Shown here piece after piece: positions 17,697-27,845 of a DNA stretch of 46,836 nt (position 1 is the stretch's first letter; each line of letters opens with the position of its first letter). The translations under genes were made by a program, and so were the position numbers. Origin of the DNA: Fusibacter sp. 3D3. GTDB lineage: Bacteria; Bacillota; Clostridia; Peptostreptococcales; Acidaminobacteraceae. The notes beneath the pieces were generated by a model. It did not search any database, was not told where the DNA came from, and saw nothing but the letters and a program-made list of their open reading frames with translations. Where the stretch lies: assembly GCF_001748365.1 (NCBI RefSeq), contig NZ_BDHH01000031.1:1-46836 (forward strand). The letters run 5' to 3'.

Positions 17697-19742
17697 CTAG
17701 AATAATTGATTAGGATCAACGATCAATGCAACACTACCATTACCTAATATCGTTGCACCCGCAATTGCTTTAATACCCGTGAGGTATTTACCAAGTGACT
17801 TAATAACGATTTCTTGTTGTCCAATTAAACTATCTACAACAAGCCCAGCTTCAACTTCACCTTTTTTAACAATTACAACAATCAGTTCATCCAAATCTTC
17901 GTGACCTTCATTGATGTTTAAAACAGATTTCATTCTAATAATTGGAAGCGTCTTATTGCGGTAGAGCACGACCTCTTGATCTTGAACCATTGTGATTTTA
18001 ACCGTTTGAATCGTTGTTATCTCTTTAATATTATTAAGCGGAATTGCATATTTCTCATCATCTAGATTCACCATTAGGGCTTGAATAATTGCAAGCGTTA
18101 ATGGTAACCTTATAACAAATTTACTGCCTTGACCGAGTGTAGATATCACTTCAACGGTGCCGTTGATCGCTTCAATCTTAGATTTAACCACATCTAGGCC
18201 AACACCTCGTCCTGAGATATCTGTCACTTTGTCCACAGTGCTGAATCCTGCATTGAAGAGCAAATTGATAATTTCCTTCTCACTCATATCTTCTGATTCC
18301 GCAGTTGTAATCACTTTTTTCTCAATTGCTTTTTTCTTAATAATATCAGGATTAATGCCTTTACCATCGTCTTCTACTTCTATGACAACTGTATTGCCAT
18401 CAGGATAAGCTCTTAAGGCTACAAATCCATTTTCTTCTTTACCCACTTTCAAACGCACCTCAGGTGACTCTATACCATGATCAAGCGAATTCCGAATCAA
18501 ATGAATCAATGGATCTCCAATTTCGTCAATAACAGTTCTATCTACTTCAGTTTCTTCACCAGACATAAATAATTTTATATTCTTACCAAGCTCTTTCGAT
18601 AAATCCCTGACCAGTCTCGGAAATCTATTAAAAGTTCTTTCAACAGGTACCATTCTAACTTTCATTACAGCATCATGAAGGCTTGTGGTAATACGTTCAA
18701 GGTATTCAATTGCTTCATTCATGTTGTTCTTGTTGGAGGAGGTGTCTAAGTCTTCAAGTCGTGTTTTGATAATGATCAATTCACTCACAAGGTTCATCAA
18801 ATTGTCCAGTCTTCCAATTTCAACTCTTACCGTTTTAGACGTTTTACCTTTGTCCTTACTTTGTGCGTTATCTTCTTTTGATTTAGACGTCTCTTCATTG
18901 GCAACTGCCGTTTCAATATCAATCTCAACATCTGCCTGTTTTGCATGTTCAATAAGGTCCAGTTCAGATAAAGGTAACACGATTACTTTTACAATTTCAG
19001 AAATTTTCATGAGTTCACTTTGGGTATAATTTTCATCCAGTTTAGAAAAATATAAGAGTTCAAAGGAGTCATCAAACTGCTCATCTTCAATTTCTTCAGC
19101 TAACGGAAACGACTTAATGATTTCACCAAATCGTTCAAGTGTATTAAAAACAATAAAAGAACGTGCTGCTTTTAGCATACACCCCTTATCTAAAACCACT
19201 TTTATCAGATAGGGTCTCACGCCCATCTCAATGGCTTTGCTGATGATACTCTCCACATCATTGATCGAAATATGAAATGCGTCATCATCAGTTGGCCTAG
19301 CGATTTCAGATTTAGCGTCCGCCACTTTTTTAGGTTTGGTCTCATCAACAGAATCACCAGCAGCGATTTTTTCTAGTTTTACAACAAGTACAGATGAATC
19401 TAGGTCACCTTCCTTGCCTGTTTTCTCTAGATTATCAATATACTCTTCCAATGCATCAAAGCACTCAAAGAGAACATCTACAATCATACCCGTTACTTTC
19501 AAATTGCCATTTCTGACCAAATCTAGAACATTTTCCATTTTGTGTGTCAACGCAGCAACTTTAGTAAATCCCATCGTCCCCGACATGCCTTTTAATGTAT
19601 GTGCGATCCTAAAAATTTCACTTAAATAGCTCATATTTTCAGCATTATTTTCAAGGTCAAGCAATATTTCGTTCATAGTTTGCAAATGTTCTTTGGATTC
19701 ATCGATGAATATTTCTAGATATTGACTCATATCCATATGCAC
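17697..19742 (-). CDS. cheA: Chemotaxis histidine kinase CheA
   Basis: Autophosphorylating kinase that passes phosphate to CheY and CheB. The 681 residues show the P1 Hpt domain with His48 in RIAHTLKGMSGTMGF, a P2-like response-regulator docking domain (~155-260, ISINDVESIISKAIEMGV), an acidic/Lys linker, the P3 dimer helices (ETSK... then RLDNLMNLVSELIIIKTRLE), the HATPase domain (LIHLIRNSLDHGIESPEVR, then VVIEVEDDGKGI and DISGRGVGLDVVK) and the CheW-like P5 domain. The start is GTG at 19742 overlapping the cheB stop by one base; an ATG two codons on is also well placed behind GGAGGTG. Confidence 0.97.
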   Translation of the reverse strand: MHMDMSQYLEIFIDESKEHLQTMNEILLDLENNAENMSYLSEIFRIAHTLKGMSGTMGFTKVAALTHKMENVLDLVRNGNLKVTGMIVDVLFECFDALEEYIDNLEKTGKEGDLDSSVLVVKLEKIAAGDSVDETKPKKVADAKSEIARPTDDDAFHISINDVESIISKAIEMGVRPYLIKVVLDKGCMLKAARSFIVFNTLERFGEIIKSFPLAEEIEDEQFDDSFELLYFSKLDENYTQSELMKISEIVKVIVLPLSELDLIEHAKQADVEIDIETAVANEETSKSKEDNAQSKDKGKTSKTVRVEIGRLDNLMNLVSELIIIKTRLEDLDTSSNKNNMNEAIEYLERITTSLHDAVMKVRMVPVERTFNRFPRLVRDLSKELGKNIKLFMSGEETEVDRTVIDEIGDPLIHLIRNSLDHGIESPEVRLKVGKEENGFVALRAYPDGNTVVIEVEDDGKGINPDIIKKKAIEKKVITTAESEDMSEKEIINLLFNAGFSTVDKVTDISGRGVGLDVVKSKIEAINGTVEVISTLGQGSKFVIRLPLTLAIIQALMVNLDDEKYAIPLNNIKEITTIQTVKITMVQDQEVVLYRNKTLPIIRMKSVLNINEGHEDLDELIVVIVKKGEVEAGLVVDSLIGQQEIVIKSLGKYLTGIKAIAGATILGNGSVALIVDPNQLF

Positions 19743-20809
19743 TACACCTCCATGGCTTTCATGATTTCATTGGTAATATTAGAAAGGCCAACGACCTTAT
19801 CTACAACCCCAAGTTTGATAGTTGACTTTGGCATACCAAACACAACACAGCTTCCCTCGTCTTGTGCAATAACGTAGCCTTTTTTATCTTTAACACGTTT
19901 GAGGCCTTCTGCACCATCTGCACCCATACCGGTCATAATAACGCCAATTACATTATGATCATTTAAATCAGCTATTGAATACATCATAGCATCTACAGAG
20001 GGTTTATGTCCACTAACACGTTCCCCATTATCTAATTTTATCACAAATTGGCCCGCTTGTTTATATACTTTTATATGACTATCTCCAGGCGCTAGATAAG
20101 CCCACCCAGAAAGTATAATATCGCCATCTTCAGCTTCTTTAACACGAATCTGACTCATGCTGTCTAAACGTTCTGCCAAAGACTTCGTAAAGCCTGGTGG
20201 CATATGCTGTACAATGAGAATACCCGCATCTATATCTTTAGGAATATATGGGATAACCTCTTGAAGTGCTCTAGGACCTCCTGTCGAAGTGCCAATCGCA
20301 ATCAATTTTCTAAATTTAGAGTTGCCTTCTATACGACTCGTAGAAGCAGCTTTTTTAGGACTTAAAGATACAAAAGTTTCCGGTCTGTCTAAAGCAACAG
20401 GTTTGGACACCTTTGCACGGCTTGCAAATCTAATTTTTTGAAGCAATTCTTCTTTCATCTCAGGTGTAGATATTTTTATAAGCGATGAAGGTTTTGTGAT
20501 AAAATCAAATGCTCCTAAGTCAAGTGCTTTCAATGTTTCATCCGCCCCTTTTTTTGTCAAACTACTCAGCATAATAACTGGGAGTGGATTTGACTCCATA
20601 ATTATTTTAAGCGCTGTAAGACCATCCATCTTTGGCATTTCTATATCTAAAGTAACCACGTCTGGAAGATATTTTTTTATTTTTTCTATGGCATCCTCAC
20701 CATTTCTTGCGACATCAACTACTTCAAAGGCATCGTCTGACTCAATCATATCTGAAATCACTTTGCGCATAAAAGCAGAATCATCCACAACTAATACTCT
20801 AATTTTCAT
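19742..20809 (-). CDS. cheB: Chemoreceptor methylesterase CheB
   Basis: Response regulator that removes receptor methyl groups (and may deamidate glutamines) when phosphorylated by CheA. The 355 residues have a receiver domain with phospho-acceptor Asp55 in VTLDIEMPKMDGL, a linker (~125-165), and the esterase domain with the nucleophile in IGTSTGGPRAL, QHMPPGFTKSLAERLD, and IGVIMTGMGADGAEGL. The partner methyltransferase CheR is not in this window, although it is needed for the same adaptation cycle. Confidence 0.97.
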   Translation of the reverse strand: MKIRVLVVDDSAFMRKVISDMIESDDAFEVVDVARNGEDAIEKIKKYLPDVVTLDIEMPKMDGLTALKIIMESNPLPVIMLSSLTKKGADETLKALDLGAFDFITKPSSLIKISTPEMKEELLQKIRFASRAKVSKPVALDRPETFVSLSPKKAASTSRIEGNSKFRKLIAIGTSTGGPRALQEVIPYIPKDIDAGILIVQHMPPGFTKSLAERLDSMSQIRVKEAEDGDIILSGWAYLAPGDSHIKVYKQAGQFVIKLDNGERVSGHKPSVDAMMYSIADLNDHNVIGVIMTGMGADGAEGLKRVKDKKGYVIAQDEGSCVVFGMPKSTIKLGVVDKVVGLSNITNEIMKAMEV

Positions 20810-21544
20810 TTACATCAACCCTTTTTTAATGAGATTTCTTTCAATTTCAAAAACATAAGCTACAATCTTAGATTGGGTATTCGCATCTATCTCTAGAAAT
20901 TTTATACCCACTTCATATCGATTATCATCTTTTTTCTCATTTCGTGTGACTTCACCTTTGAACTTCACCCAGTCACCACTGATTCTAAATTCACCTTCTA
21001 AAAAAGTGCCCAGATCAAAGGATTCCTTTATGAGAATTCTAAGACCACCGCCACTTAAATCCAAAGTATCAAATGGGATTTTTTCTAAGATTACTTCATC
21101 GACGAGAATATCTTTTTCGTTTTTAAATTTTGCCAAAACTTTTTGTTTCATTTGAGCAATTTCGTCCTCTGACAATTGTTTTTCAAACAAAAGATTGCCT
21201 TGAGACATTAAACTCACTCTAAAAAACTTTCGCCTTTGAACTTTTTTGATATCAGAGGCAAGATTTACAATCACACTCGGCAGATTGTCAAATTGGGTCC
21301 TGTCTTTCATAGTCCCTTTGAATAAGTACATACCCAAATTTTCTATATAGAATCTAAAGTAGTATACATAACTTTTTTCAAGAGGATATAGGCGACCTTC
21401 AGAAACTGGATTAGATATTATAATTTGGGAATCGTTTGTTATTTCGTAGACAAAGCACTTTAGAGTAATGGATTCATTATCATTCTTAAAGATCATAATA
21501 TCTACTTCATCTGCAATTTTCAAATACTTATAAAAACCATTCAT
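20810..21544 (-). CDS. YcgR-like flagellar brake, c-di-GMP-binding PilZ protein
   Basis: 244 residues: an N-terminal YcgR-type beta domain (~1-105) and a C-terminal PilZ domain that binds c-di-GMP. The binding residues are present: QRRKFFRVSL supplies the RxxxR box and LDLSGGGLRI the D/NxSxxG box. Such proteins slow or divert the motor when c-di-GMP is high (YcgR in E. coli, DgrA/YpfA in Bacillus). It sits between flhG and cheB. An in-frame GTG at 21553 exists, but AGGTGAC is spaced correctly for the ATG at 21544. So the window shows a route from c-di-GMP to motility. Confidence 0.88.
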   Translation of the reverse strand: MNGFYKYLKIADEVDIMIFKNDNESITLKCFVYEITNDSQIIISNPVSEGRLYPLEKSYVYYFRFYIENLGMYLFKGTMKDRTQFDNLPSVIVNLASDIKKVQRRKFFRVSLMSQGNLLFEKQLSEDEIAQMKQKVLAKFKNEKDILVDEVILEKIPFDTLDLSGGGLRILIKESFDLGTFLEGEFRISGDWVKFKGEVTRNEKKDDNRYEVGIKFLEIDANTQSKIVAYVFEIERNLIKKGLM

Positions 21545-21553
21545 CAAAGTCAC

Positions 21554-22417
21554 CTAAATTTTGTTTATCAATTTATTTATAAAAGTTTTAAAACTATGAG
21601 CATTTTTAACATATTTACTGTTGTTTTCAAGGTTATAAGCGATATTTTCAATGCTTTTACTTGAAATAGCCCTCGGATAAGCTTCAAGCACAGGTATTTG
21701 TTTTCTAACCGCTTTCTTCAGATTAGAATCTTCGAATATATAGCCCATATTTTCAAGTTCTTTGCTTAAAAATTTTGATACCGCTTGCTCCAGTTTATTA
21801 AAGACCTCATCGCCTTCTTCATTTGAATCTACTCGATTAATAATCAACTTAATTTTTTTGTCGTCTTCTTTTACAATATTTTTAATCAATGCATAGGCAT
21901 CCGTTATTGACGTTGGATCTGGTGTTATAACAACAATAACATCAGAAGCGGCATCTACAAAAGATAAAACGGATTTACTGAGACCTGCACCTGTATCGAT
22001 GAGAATATAATCGGATACATCATTGAAATAGAGCAATGAATGAATCAACTTTTCGAGTTGATTTTGATCTAAATCAATAAGATCCATTATACCAGATCCT
22101 CCAGATATAATATTGATATCATAAGGGCCCTTGAAAATACAATCCTGTACAGGAATTTCGCCTTTTACTACATGAGACAAATTATACTTGGGTACAATGC
22201 CAAATAGAACATCTACATTAGCGAGGCCTAAATCCGCGTCAATAATTGTGACGCGTTTTTTGAGCTTTGCTAGAGCAATCGCCATATTTACCGTGAAGTT
22301 TGTTTTACCAACGCCCCCCTTGCCACTTGATACAGTAATAATTCTAGCATCATGCTTATTAACTGATTCAGACGAACTTTCTTGAACGATATCTCTTAAC
22401 TTCTGTGCCTGATCCAT
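21554..22417 (-). CDS. flhG: FlhG (YlxH/FleN) MinD-like ATPase
   Basis: MinD/ParA-family ATPase that sets flagellar number and position together with FlhF. The 287 residues begin with a deviant Walker A, SSGKGGVGKTNFTVNMAIAL, then IDADLGLANVDVLFG and the Walker B YILIDTGAGLS. A C-terminal amphipathic segment (FKTFINKLINKI) could contact the membrane like that of MinD. It is 23 bp after flhF, the normal partnership. Its N-terminal ~20 residues, before the ATPase core, include the short DQAQKLR segment that in FlhG homologues stimulates the FlhF GTPase. Confidence 0.93.
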   Translation of the reverse strand: MDQAQKLRDIVQESSSESVNKHDARIITVSSGKGGVGKTNFTVNMAIALAKLKKRVTIIDADLGLANVDVLFGIVPKYNLSHVVKGEIPVQDCIFKGPYDINIISGGSGIMDLIDLDQNQLEKLIHSLLYFNDVSDYILIDTGAGLSKSVLSFVDAASDVIVVITPDPTSITDAYALIKNIVKEDDKKIKLIINRVDSNEEGDEVFNKLEQAVSKFLSKELENMGYIFEDSNLKKAVRKQIPVLEAYPRAISSKSIENIAYNLENNSKYVKNAHSFKTFINKLINKI

Positions 22418-22440
22418 TATACACCACCACCATGGAAATT

Positions 22441-23634
22441 CTATTTGTCGCTTTTATTATCATTATCAAAAATGTAGCCCACAATTTTATCTTTATCGGC
22501 CAATTCTATATCATCTGGAACACTTTGCCCAATGGCGAAGTAGGATAAAGCTTTCCCTGTTAATACCTTTACATTTAAAATATTGCCATAGGAAGTTGCT
22601 TCATCTAACTTTGTAAATAAAAGCCGATAGTCACTTATAAAACTGTAAGATTCAATAATACTTTTCATATCTTTAAAACTGGTTGTCATGCTCATCACTA
22701 AAAAAATCTGAACGGATTTTAAATATTTCACAAGTTCATCATAATCCGATTTGAGTTCTTTACTCTTATGACTTCGACCAGCAGTATCAATTAAAATATA
22801 ATCTTTATCTTTAAATTTATAGAGTGCTTCCTCAAGTTCATCGGCTTCATAGATGACTTCAAGAGGAATTCCAAGAATTTCACTATAGGTCTTAAGTTGC
22901 TCTACAGCAGCAATTCTGTACGTATCTGCTGTGATTAAGCCCACTTTTTTGTTTTCAATCAGCGAGAGCCTTGCCGCAATTTTTGCAAGTGTAGTGGTCT
23001 TCCCTACACCTGTGGGGCCTAAAAACATATAGACATTGGGTTTGTTTAAGGGATCCGTGTCAATGGATCTCATATCCCCTAAGTACTCTTTGGTAATCAC
23101 TTTCATCGCATTTAATATTGCCTCTTGATTTTTATCATTTAAACTGATCTGTCTCTGGACAATATCCATAATTTTTTTTGCAATAGACTCTTGAATATCT
23201 AGTGATTTTAAAAAATCCACATAAGACAGGTCTTTTTTTACAGGTTCCTTATGTTCAATATTCTCCACTTTTCTAATGAGTTCTGAAACCATCTGTTTAA
23301 GCTCTAAAACTTCATTGTTGGAAACTGAATTTTTTTGTGGTTCTGTTATTTTGATATCATCATCAAGAAAGACCGGTTTTTCTACAATAGGGTCCGCTGG
23401 CTTAATAAAAACAGTTTCTTTAATCGGAGGTTGCTTGGCAACATCTTTGTATGTCTGAATTAAAGGTTCATCAATTGCAGCAACGACTTCAATCAAGGGC
23501 TTTTTAAAAAATTTAAATAACCCGCCTGTTTTTATTTTTCTCGTATTTAAAATTACTGCATCCATACCAAGTTCGCTTTTGATCTTAATCATGGCTTCAT
23601 TCATATCTTTGACTAAATAGCGCTTAACTTTCAT
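22441..23634 (-). CDS. flhF: Flagellar SRP-type GTPase FlhF
   Basis: SRP-family GTPase that places new flagella. The 397 residues have a basic/variable N-terminal domain (1-~135), an N-domain, and the G-domain with P-loop GPTGVGKTTTLAKIAARL, TADTYRIAAVEQLKTYSEI (SRP GTPase insertion region), DTAGRS and the guanine-specificity TKLDEATSYG. Its ATG overlaps the flhA stop by one base, so translation is coupled. Confidence 0.96.
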   Translation of the reverse strand: MKVKRYLVKDMNEAMIKIKSELGMDAVILNTRKIKTGGLFKFFKKPLIEVVAAIDEPLIQTYKDVAKQPPIKETVFIKPADPIVEKPVFLDDDIKITEPQKNSVSNNEVLELKQMVSELIRKVENIEHKEPVKKDLSYVDFLKSLDIQESIAKKIMDIVQRQISLNDKNQEAILNAMKVITKEYLGDMRSIDTDPLNKPNVYMFLGPTGVGKTTTLAKIAARLSLIENKKVGLITADTYRIAAVEQLKTYSEILGIPLEVIYEADELEEALYKFKDKDYILIDTAGRSHKSKELKSDYDELVKYLKSVQIFLVMSMTTSFKDMKSIIESYSFISDYRLLFTKLDEATSYGNILNVKVLTGKALSYFAIGQSVPDDIELADKDKIVGYIFDNDNKSDK

Positions 23635-25673
23635 TAAATACTCACCATCCCTGCAGATTGTATATCAATATCTGATTCTATTTCATTATATGATAAAACA
23701 ACTAATTCTGGAATAGATTGTTCTGTCATTCTTTTAAAATAAAATCTTACAATTGGCGCGGTCACAACAATTGCCTGTTCTCCCATTTGCATGAGTTTTC
23801 TAATTTCTTGAGCTAAACTCGCTACGATATTCTGACTTGTCATTGGATCAATCGACAAGAATGTGCCATTTTCATTTTGTTCAATAGCCTCCATCAACAT
23901 ATTTTCAAGGCTCTGGTCCAAAGTGACCACTTTGGCCTTCCCAAAGGGAAAATAGTTTCGAGACAACTGTCTGGATAGCTTTTGCCGAACATATTCCGTT
24001 AGTATATTGACATCTCTTGTTGATCTAGCATAATCCGCAAGCGTTTCAAGTATCGTCACCAAGTCTCTGATAGACACGAATTCCTTCAATAAATTGGACA
24101 AAACTTTTTGAATGTCCCCTAGCGACATAAGTCCTGGCATTAATTCTTCAACCAATGCCGCATTATTTTCTTTGATATTTTGTATCAATTGTTTAACATC
24201 TTCTCTATTGATCAATTCATGACTATGCTTTTTAATCACCTCTGTTAAATGTGTTGAAATAACAGAAGAAGGATCGACAACGGTATAACCTAACAACTCT
24301 GCTTTTTCTCGATTCTCAGATCGAATCCATTTTGCGGGAAGTCCAAAAGCGGGTTCAAGGGTATCAATCCCTTCAATCTCGCCTTCGACTACACCTGGGC
24401 TCATCGCCAAGTAATGATCAAAGACGATTGTGCCCTTCGCGATATCGTTGCCCTTAATCTTGATGAGATACTCACTTGAATCGAGCTGAATATTATCTCT
24501 AAGTCTGATCATGGGCACAACGACACCCATTTCCAGTGCAATTTGCCTTCTAATCATAACCAATCGATCAAAGAGATCACCGCCTTGATTAGGATCTGCC
24601 AGTGGAATAATACCATAGCCGAATTCAAGTTCTATAGGATCCACCTGAAGCAAAGGAATAATGTTCTCAGGTTTCCTTATATCGTCATTTTCTCTTGCAA
24701 TTTCTTGGTCTTCTTCAAGTTCTGTACGCTCTTCAAGTGCCTTCTTATCTTGCGTTAAGCGAACCGCGCTCAAAAGGATGGCAACTCCGATGCTCACAAA
24801 AGGCAAATTGGGGAGCGGCGTGCCTATTCCTAGAAGCATCAAGACAGCTCCTACGATGTAGAGCACTTTGGATTGTGCAAAAAGTTGAGAAATCACATCT
24901 GTTCCTAAATTAGATTCGGAAGCTGCTCTTGTGACAATGATACCAGTAGCAACAGAAATCATAAGTGCAGGGATCTGACTCACGAGACCATCCCCCACGG
25001 TTAATAATGTGAATTTCTGAATAGACTGTGCCAAAGTAAGCCCCATAAAAAAGGCCCCTAGCATGAAGCCCGCAATTATATTAATGACAGTGATAATGAT
25101 GCCAGCAATAGCATCCCCTTTAACGAATTTACTGGCACCATCCATGGCGCCATAAAAATCTGCTTCTCTCTGAATTTTTTTTCGGCGTTCTTTCGCATCA
25201 TTTTCAGTGATCAATCCCGAGTTTAAATCGGCATCAATTGCCATCTGTTTACCTGGCATTGCATCCAGTGTAAATCTCGCAGCAACCTCAGATACACGTT
25301 CTGAACCTTTCGTAATAACTAAAAACTGAATGAGTACAATAATCAAAAATATAATAAAACCAACAATGGCATTCCCACCTACAACAAAGTTTCCAAATGC
25401 ATCAATAACCTCACCCGCTTTACCTTCAGATAAAATATATCGAGTTGTTGAGATATTTAACGCAAGTCTAAAGAGCGTTGTAATAAGCAGTATAGACGGA
25501 AATACTGAAAATTCCAAGGTCTCTTTAACAAACATGGAAAGCACTAAAATCGTAAGTGCCAAAGATATGTTCAGGGCTAGAAAAAAATCCAACCACGCTA
25601 ACGGTACTGGTATAATAATCATCAGAATAATGACAATTACTAACAAAGCCATTGTCACGTCACTAAAACGCAT
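23634..25673 (-). CDS. flhA: Flagellar export gate protein FlhA
   Basis: Main export-gate component of the flagellar type III secretion system, in the cytoplasmic membrane. The 679 residues have eight predicted membrane helices in the first ~300 residues, including the family signature around [23 protein letters not shown] and the FHIPEP-type segment ([21 protein letters not shown]). The C-terminal cytoplasmic half (~330-679) is the substrate/chaperone platform. AGGAGGCCTATAA precedes the ATG. It is 11 bp after flhB. Confidence 0.97.
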   Translation of the reverse strand: MRFSDVTMALLVIVIILMIIIPVPLAWLDFFLALNISLALTILVLSMFVKETLEFSVFPSILLITTLFRLALNISTTRYILSEGKAGEVIDAFGNFVVGGNAIVGFIIFLIIVLIQFLVITKGSERVSEVAARFTLDAMPGKQMAIDADLNSGLITENDAKERRKKIQREADFYGAMDGASKFVKGDAIAGIIITVINIIAGFMLGAFFMGLTLAQSIQKFTLLTVGDGLVSQIPALMISVATGIIVTRAASESNLGTDVISQLFAQSKVLYIVGAVLMLLGIGTPLPNLPFVSIGVAILLSAVRLTQDKKALEERTELEEDQEIARENDDIRKPENIIPLLQVDPIELEFGYGIIPLADPNQGGDLFDRLVMIRRQIALEMGVVVPMIRLRDNIQLDSSEYLIKIKGNDIAKGTIVFDHYLAMSPGVVEGEIEGIDTLEPAFGLPAKWIRSENREKAELLGYTVVDPSSVISTHLTEVIKKHSHELINREDVKQLIQNIKENNAALVEELMPGLMSLGDIQKVLSNLLKEFVSIRDLVTILETLADYARSTRDVNILTEYVRQKLSRQLSRNYFPFGKAKVVTLDQSLENMLMEAIEQNENGTFLSIDPMTSQNIVASLAQEIRKLMQMGEQAIVVTAPIVRFYFKRMTEQSIPELVVLSYNEIESDIDIQSAGMVSI

Positions 25674-25684
25674 TTATAGGCCTC

Positions 25685-26776
25685 CTAAAATTTTTTCTCT
25701 TGCTTTAAATTATATACGTATGCTAAGACCTCTGCAACCGCTTCATACAACTCTGCTGGAATAAATTCACCAATTTCAACGGTTTTATACAAAGTTTGAG
25801 CTAAAGGTTTATTTTCTACGATTGGGATATTATGCTCGCCAGCAATCTTTTTTATATTTTGAGCGATTAAATCCTGTCCTTTTGCAAGCAATAAGGGTGC
25901 GGCGCCCACCGATTGGTCGTATTTTAGCGCCACTGCAAAGTGAGTAGGATTCGTTATGATCACGTCAGCTTTAGGCACTTCTTGCATCATTCGACTCATT
26001 GCTATTGCCCTTTGCTTCTGTTTAATCTTCGCTTTTAACTGCGGATCGCCTTCACTTTGCTTATACTCATCTTTAATTTCCTGTTTAGACATCATCAGAT
26101 CTTTATTGTTTTTCCATTTTTGATAAGCAAAATCAAATATAGCAATTACAAACAAAAAAAGAGCGCATCTGATAACAAGTCCATAGGTGATGTTCCACAT
26201 GATTAAGACGGTTTGTCTCGGATGTAATTCGAGTACTAAAATGAGTTCTTTTAAATGTTGTCTGACATATGAGATGGCAACATATAGGAGTAAACCCGAT
26301 TTGGTAACGGATTTGACAAGCTCAACAAGCGATTTTGTTGAAAACATATTTTTTAACCCTTTTAGCGGATTAATTTTACTTAATTTAGGTTGTATCGGTT
26401 CAAGCGTAAATAGAAACCCAACTTGAGCATAATTCAAAAGAAGTCCGACGATCAATGCAACCCCTAACAAAGGTAAAGTCAGCTTCAGTATAAACAAGAG
26501 CGTCTCATTAAAATAGTTTTTAATATTACCATTTGAAAAGAAAGCTTCTGGGGATTCCATATAAGCAGCCGTCATATAGAAAAAGCCAAATAATTGATCC
26601 ACCATATAACTGCCGTATTGAGATAACATAAAAAAAACAGCTAGAAGTCCCACGGACGCAGGTAAATCTTTCGATTTTGCGACCTGTCCTTTTTGTCTAG
26701 CATCTCTTATTTTTTTGGAGGTAGGTTGTTCCGTCTTTTCTTCTGAGAATAATTGCAAATCAAATTTTAAAAGCAT
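25685..26776 (-). CDS. flhB: Flagellar export switch protein FlhB
   Basis: Controls the switch from rod/hook to filament substrates. The 363 residues start with the family's FSEEKTEQPTSKKIRDARQKGQVAKS, have four membrane helices, and keep the self-cleavage site NPTH (near residue 280, DVIITNPTHFAVALKYD), so the switch should work normally with FliK in the same operon. GAGG precedes the ATG. It lies between fliR and flhA. Confidence 0.97.
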   Translation of the reverse strand: MLLKFDLQLFSEEKTEQPTSKKIRDARQKGQVAKSKDLPASVGLLAVFFMLSQYGSYMVDQLFGFFYMTAAYMESPEAFFSNGNIKNYFNETLLFILKLTLPLLGVALIVGLLLNYAQVGFLFTLEPIQPKLSKINPLKGLKNMFSTKSLVELVKSVTKSGLLLYVAISYVRQHLKELILVLELHPRQTVLIMWNITYGLVIRCALFLFVIAIFDFAYQKWKNNKDLMMSKQEIKDEYKQSEGDPQLKAKIKQKQRAIAMSRMMQEVPKADVIITNPTHFAVALKYDQSVGAAPLLLAKGQDLIAQNIKKIAGEHNIPIVENKPLAQTLYKTVEIGEFIPAELYEAVAEVLAYVYNLKQEKKF

Positions 26777-26796
26777 ATAAACCTCATGATCCTACA

Positions 26797-27555
26797 CTAA
26801 AACAAATTAAAGAATCTCACGATATACTGGAAACCATTTCCTAAGATACCCGCAAATATTTCATACAAGTAAGGCATAAGTATAATGAACAACAGAAATC
26901 CAAAAAAGATCTTAAAGGGCATCCCTAATATAAAGACATTCATTCCTGGCATTGCTTTAGATAATAACCCCAGTATAATATTTGCAATAAGAACTGTGAT
27001 CACAAATGGGGCTGCTATTTGAAACCCTAATACAAATGACTCTTCAATAATATCCAATAATATATCAAAAGAAGGCACTGAAAAAAACAGCGTTCCGAGC
27101 TTGATTTTTTCAAAAGAAACCACAAGTGCCGTAATGAGCTCATGGTGAAAATTCAATTGTAGAAATATTAACATTGCAAAAATATAAAAAAGGTTGGAAG
27201 TGATTGCAATTTGGGACTCATCTAGTGGATTGATAACACTGACCATTGCAAATCCCAAGTCCCTATCAATTAAATCCCCAGCAAAATAGATGAATCCCAT
27301 ATAAACGGTCAATATAAGCCCCATGAAAACGCCAATAAAGAGTTCGTTTATGACGAGAAAGATCAGTTGATACAAACTGGATAAATCATAAATGATATTA
27401 GAATCCACAAGGGGCCATAATATAAGAGACATAAAAAGAATAAAACCTATTTTAACTTGAACGGGATAATTGCGGCTTCCAAATATAGGTGCTGTAAAAA
27501 TCATGCCTGCAATTCTCACAAAGATCAATAAGATATCAAAAAAAGGAATTGACAT
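26797..27555 (-). CDS. fliR: Flagellar export protein FliR
   Basis: Core subunit of the FliP5-FliQ4-FliR1 export-gate complex. 252 residues, about six membrane segments, with the family pattern FVRIAGMIFTAPIFGSRNYP near the N-terminus and PFKIFFGFLLFIILMPYL near the C-terminus. GAGGAG precedes the ATG. It lies 11 bp after fliQ. Confidence 0.95.
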   Translation of the reverse strand: MSIPFFDILLIFVRIAGMIFTAPIFGSRNYPVQVKIGFILFMSLILWPLVDSNIIYDLSSLYQLIFLVINELFIGVFMGLILTVYMGFIYFAGDLIDRDLGFAMVSVINPLDESQIAITSNLFYIFAMLIFLQLNFHHELITALVVSFEKIKLGTLFFSVPSFDILLDIIEESFVLGFQIAAPFVITVLIANIILGLLSKAMPGMNVFILGMPFKIFFGFLLFIILMPYLYEIFAGILGNGFQYIVRFFNLF

Positions 27556-27566
27556 TACGAACTCCT

Positions 27567-27836
27567 CTAGTAAATGATTAAATCGATTAAACCAAAAACA
27601 TCATTCGTAAATTGAACAAGTGAATTGATCATCCACGAACCCGTTAAAATCATGATCACAAAAACCACTACAATTTTAGGGACAAAGGCAAGTGTCGCCT
27701 CTTGAATTTGCGTTGTCGCCTGAAAAATAGCGATGATCAGTCCAATCAGTAGGCCGCCAAGTAACATAGGTGCTGATAAAAAAAGAATGATTTTTATGGT
27801 TTCCGAAAATAAATCAATAACCATTTCTTCCGTCAC
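27567..27836 (-). CDS. fliQ: Flagellar export protein FliQ
   Basis: Small export-gate subunit; 89 residues is the family norm. Two membrane hairpin helices (IKIILFLSAPMLLGGLLIGLI and VVVFVIMILTGSWM), with the hallmark IAIFQATTQIQEATLAFVPK between them. The start is GTG at 27836 behind TAGGTGTTGTAA; the ATG four codons later is a less likely alternative. It is 9 bp after fliP. Confidence 0.95.
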   Translation of the reverse strand: MTEEMVIDLFSETIKIILFLSAPMLLGGLLIGLIIAIFQATTQIQEATLAFVPKIVVVFVIMILTGSWMINSLVQFTNDVFGLIDLIIY

Positions 27837-27845
27837 TTACAACAC

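Noticed and set aside
22493-22519. GCCGATAA on the minus strand inside flhF, possible sigma-28 promoter
   Set aside because: The -10 box matches, but at 15 bp upstream the sequence is TCCA instead of TAAA, and it lies within coding sequence near the end of flhF.
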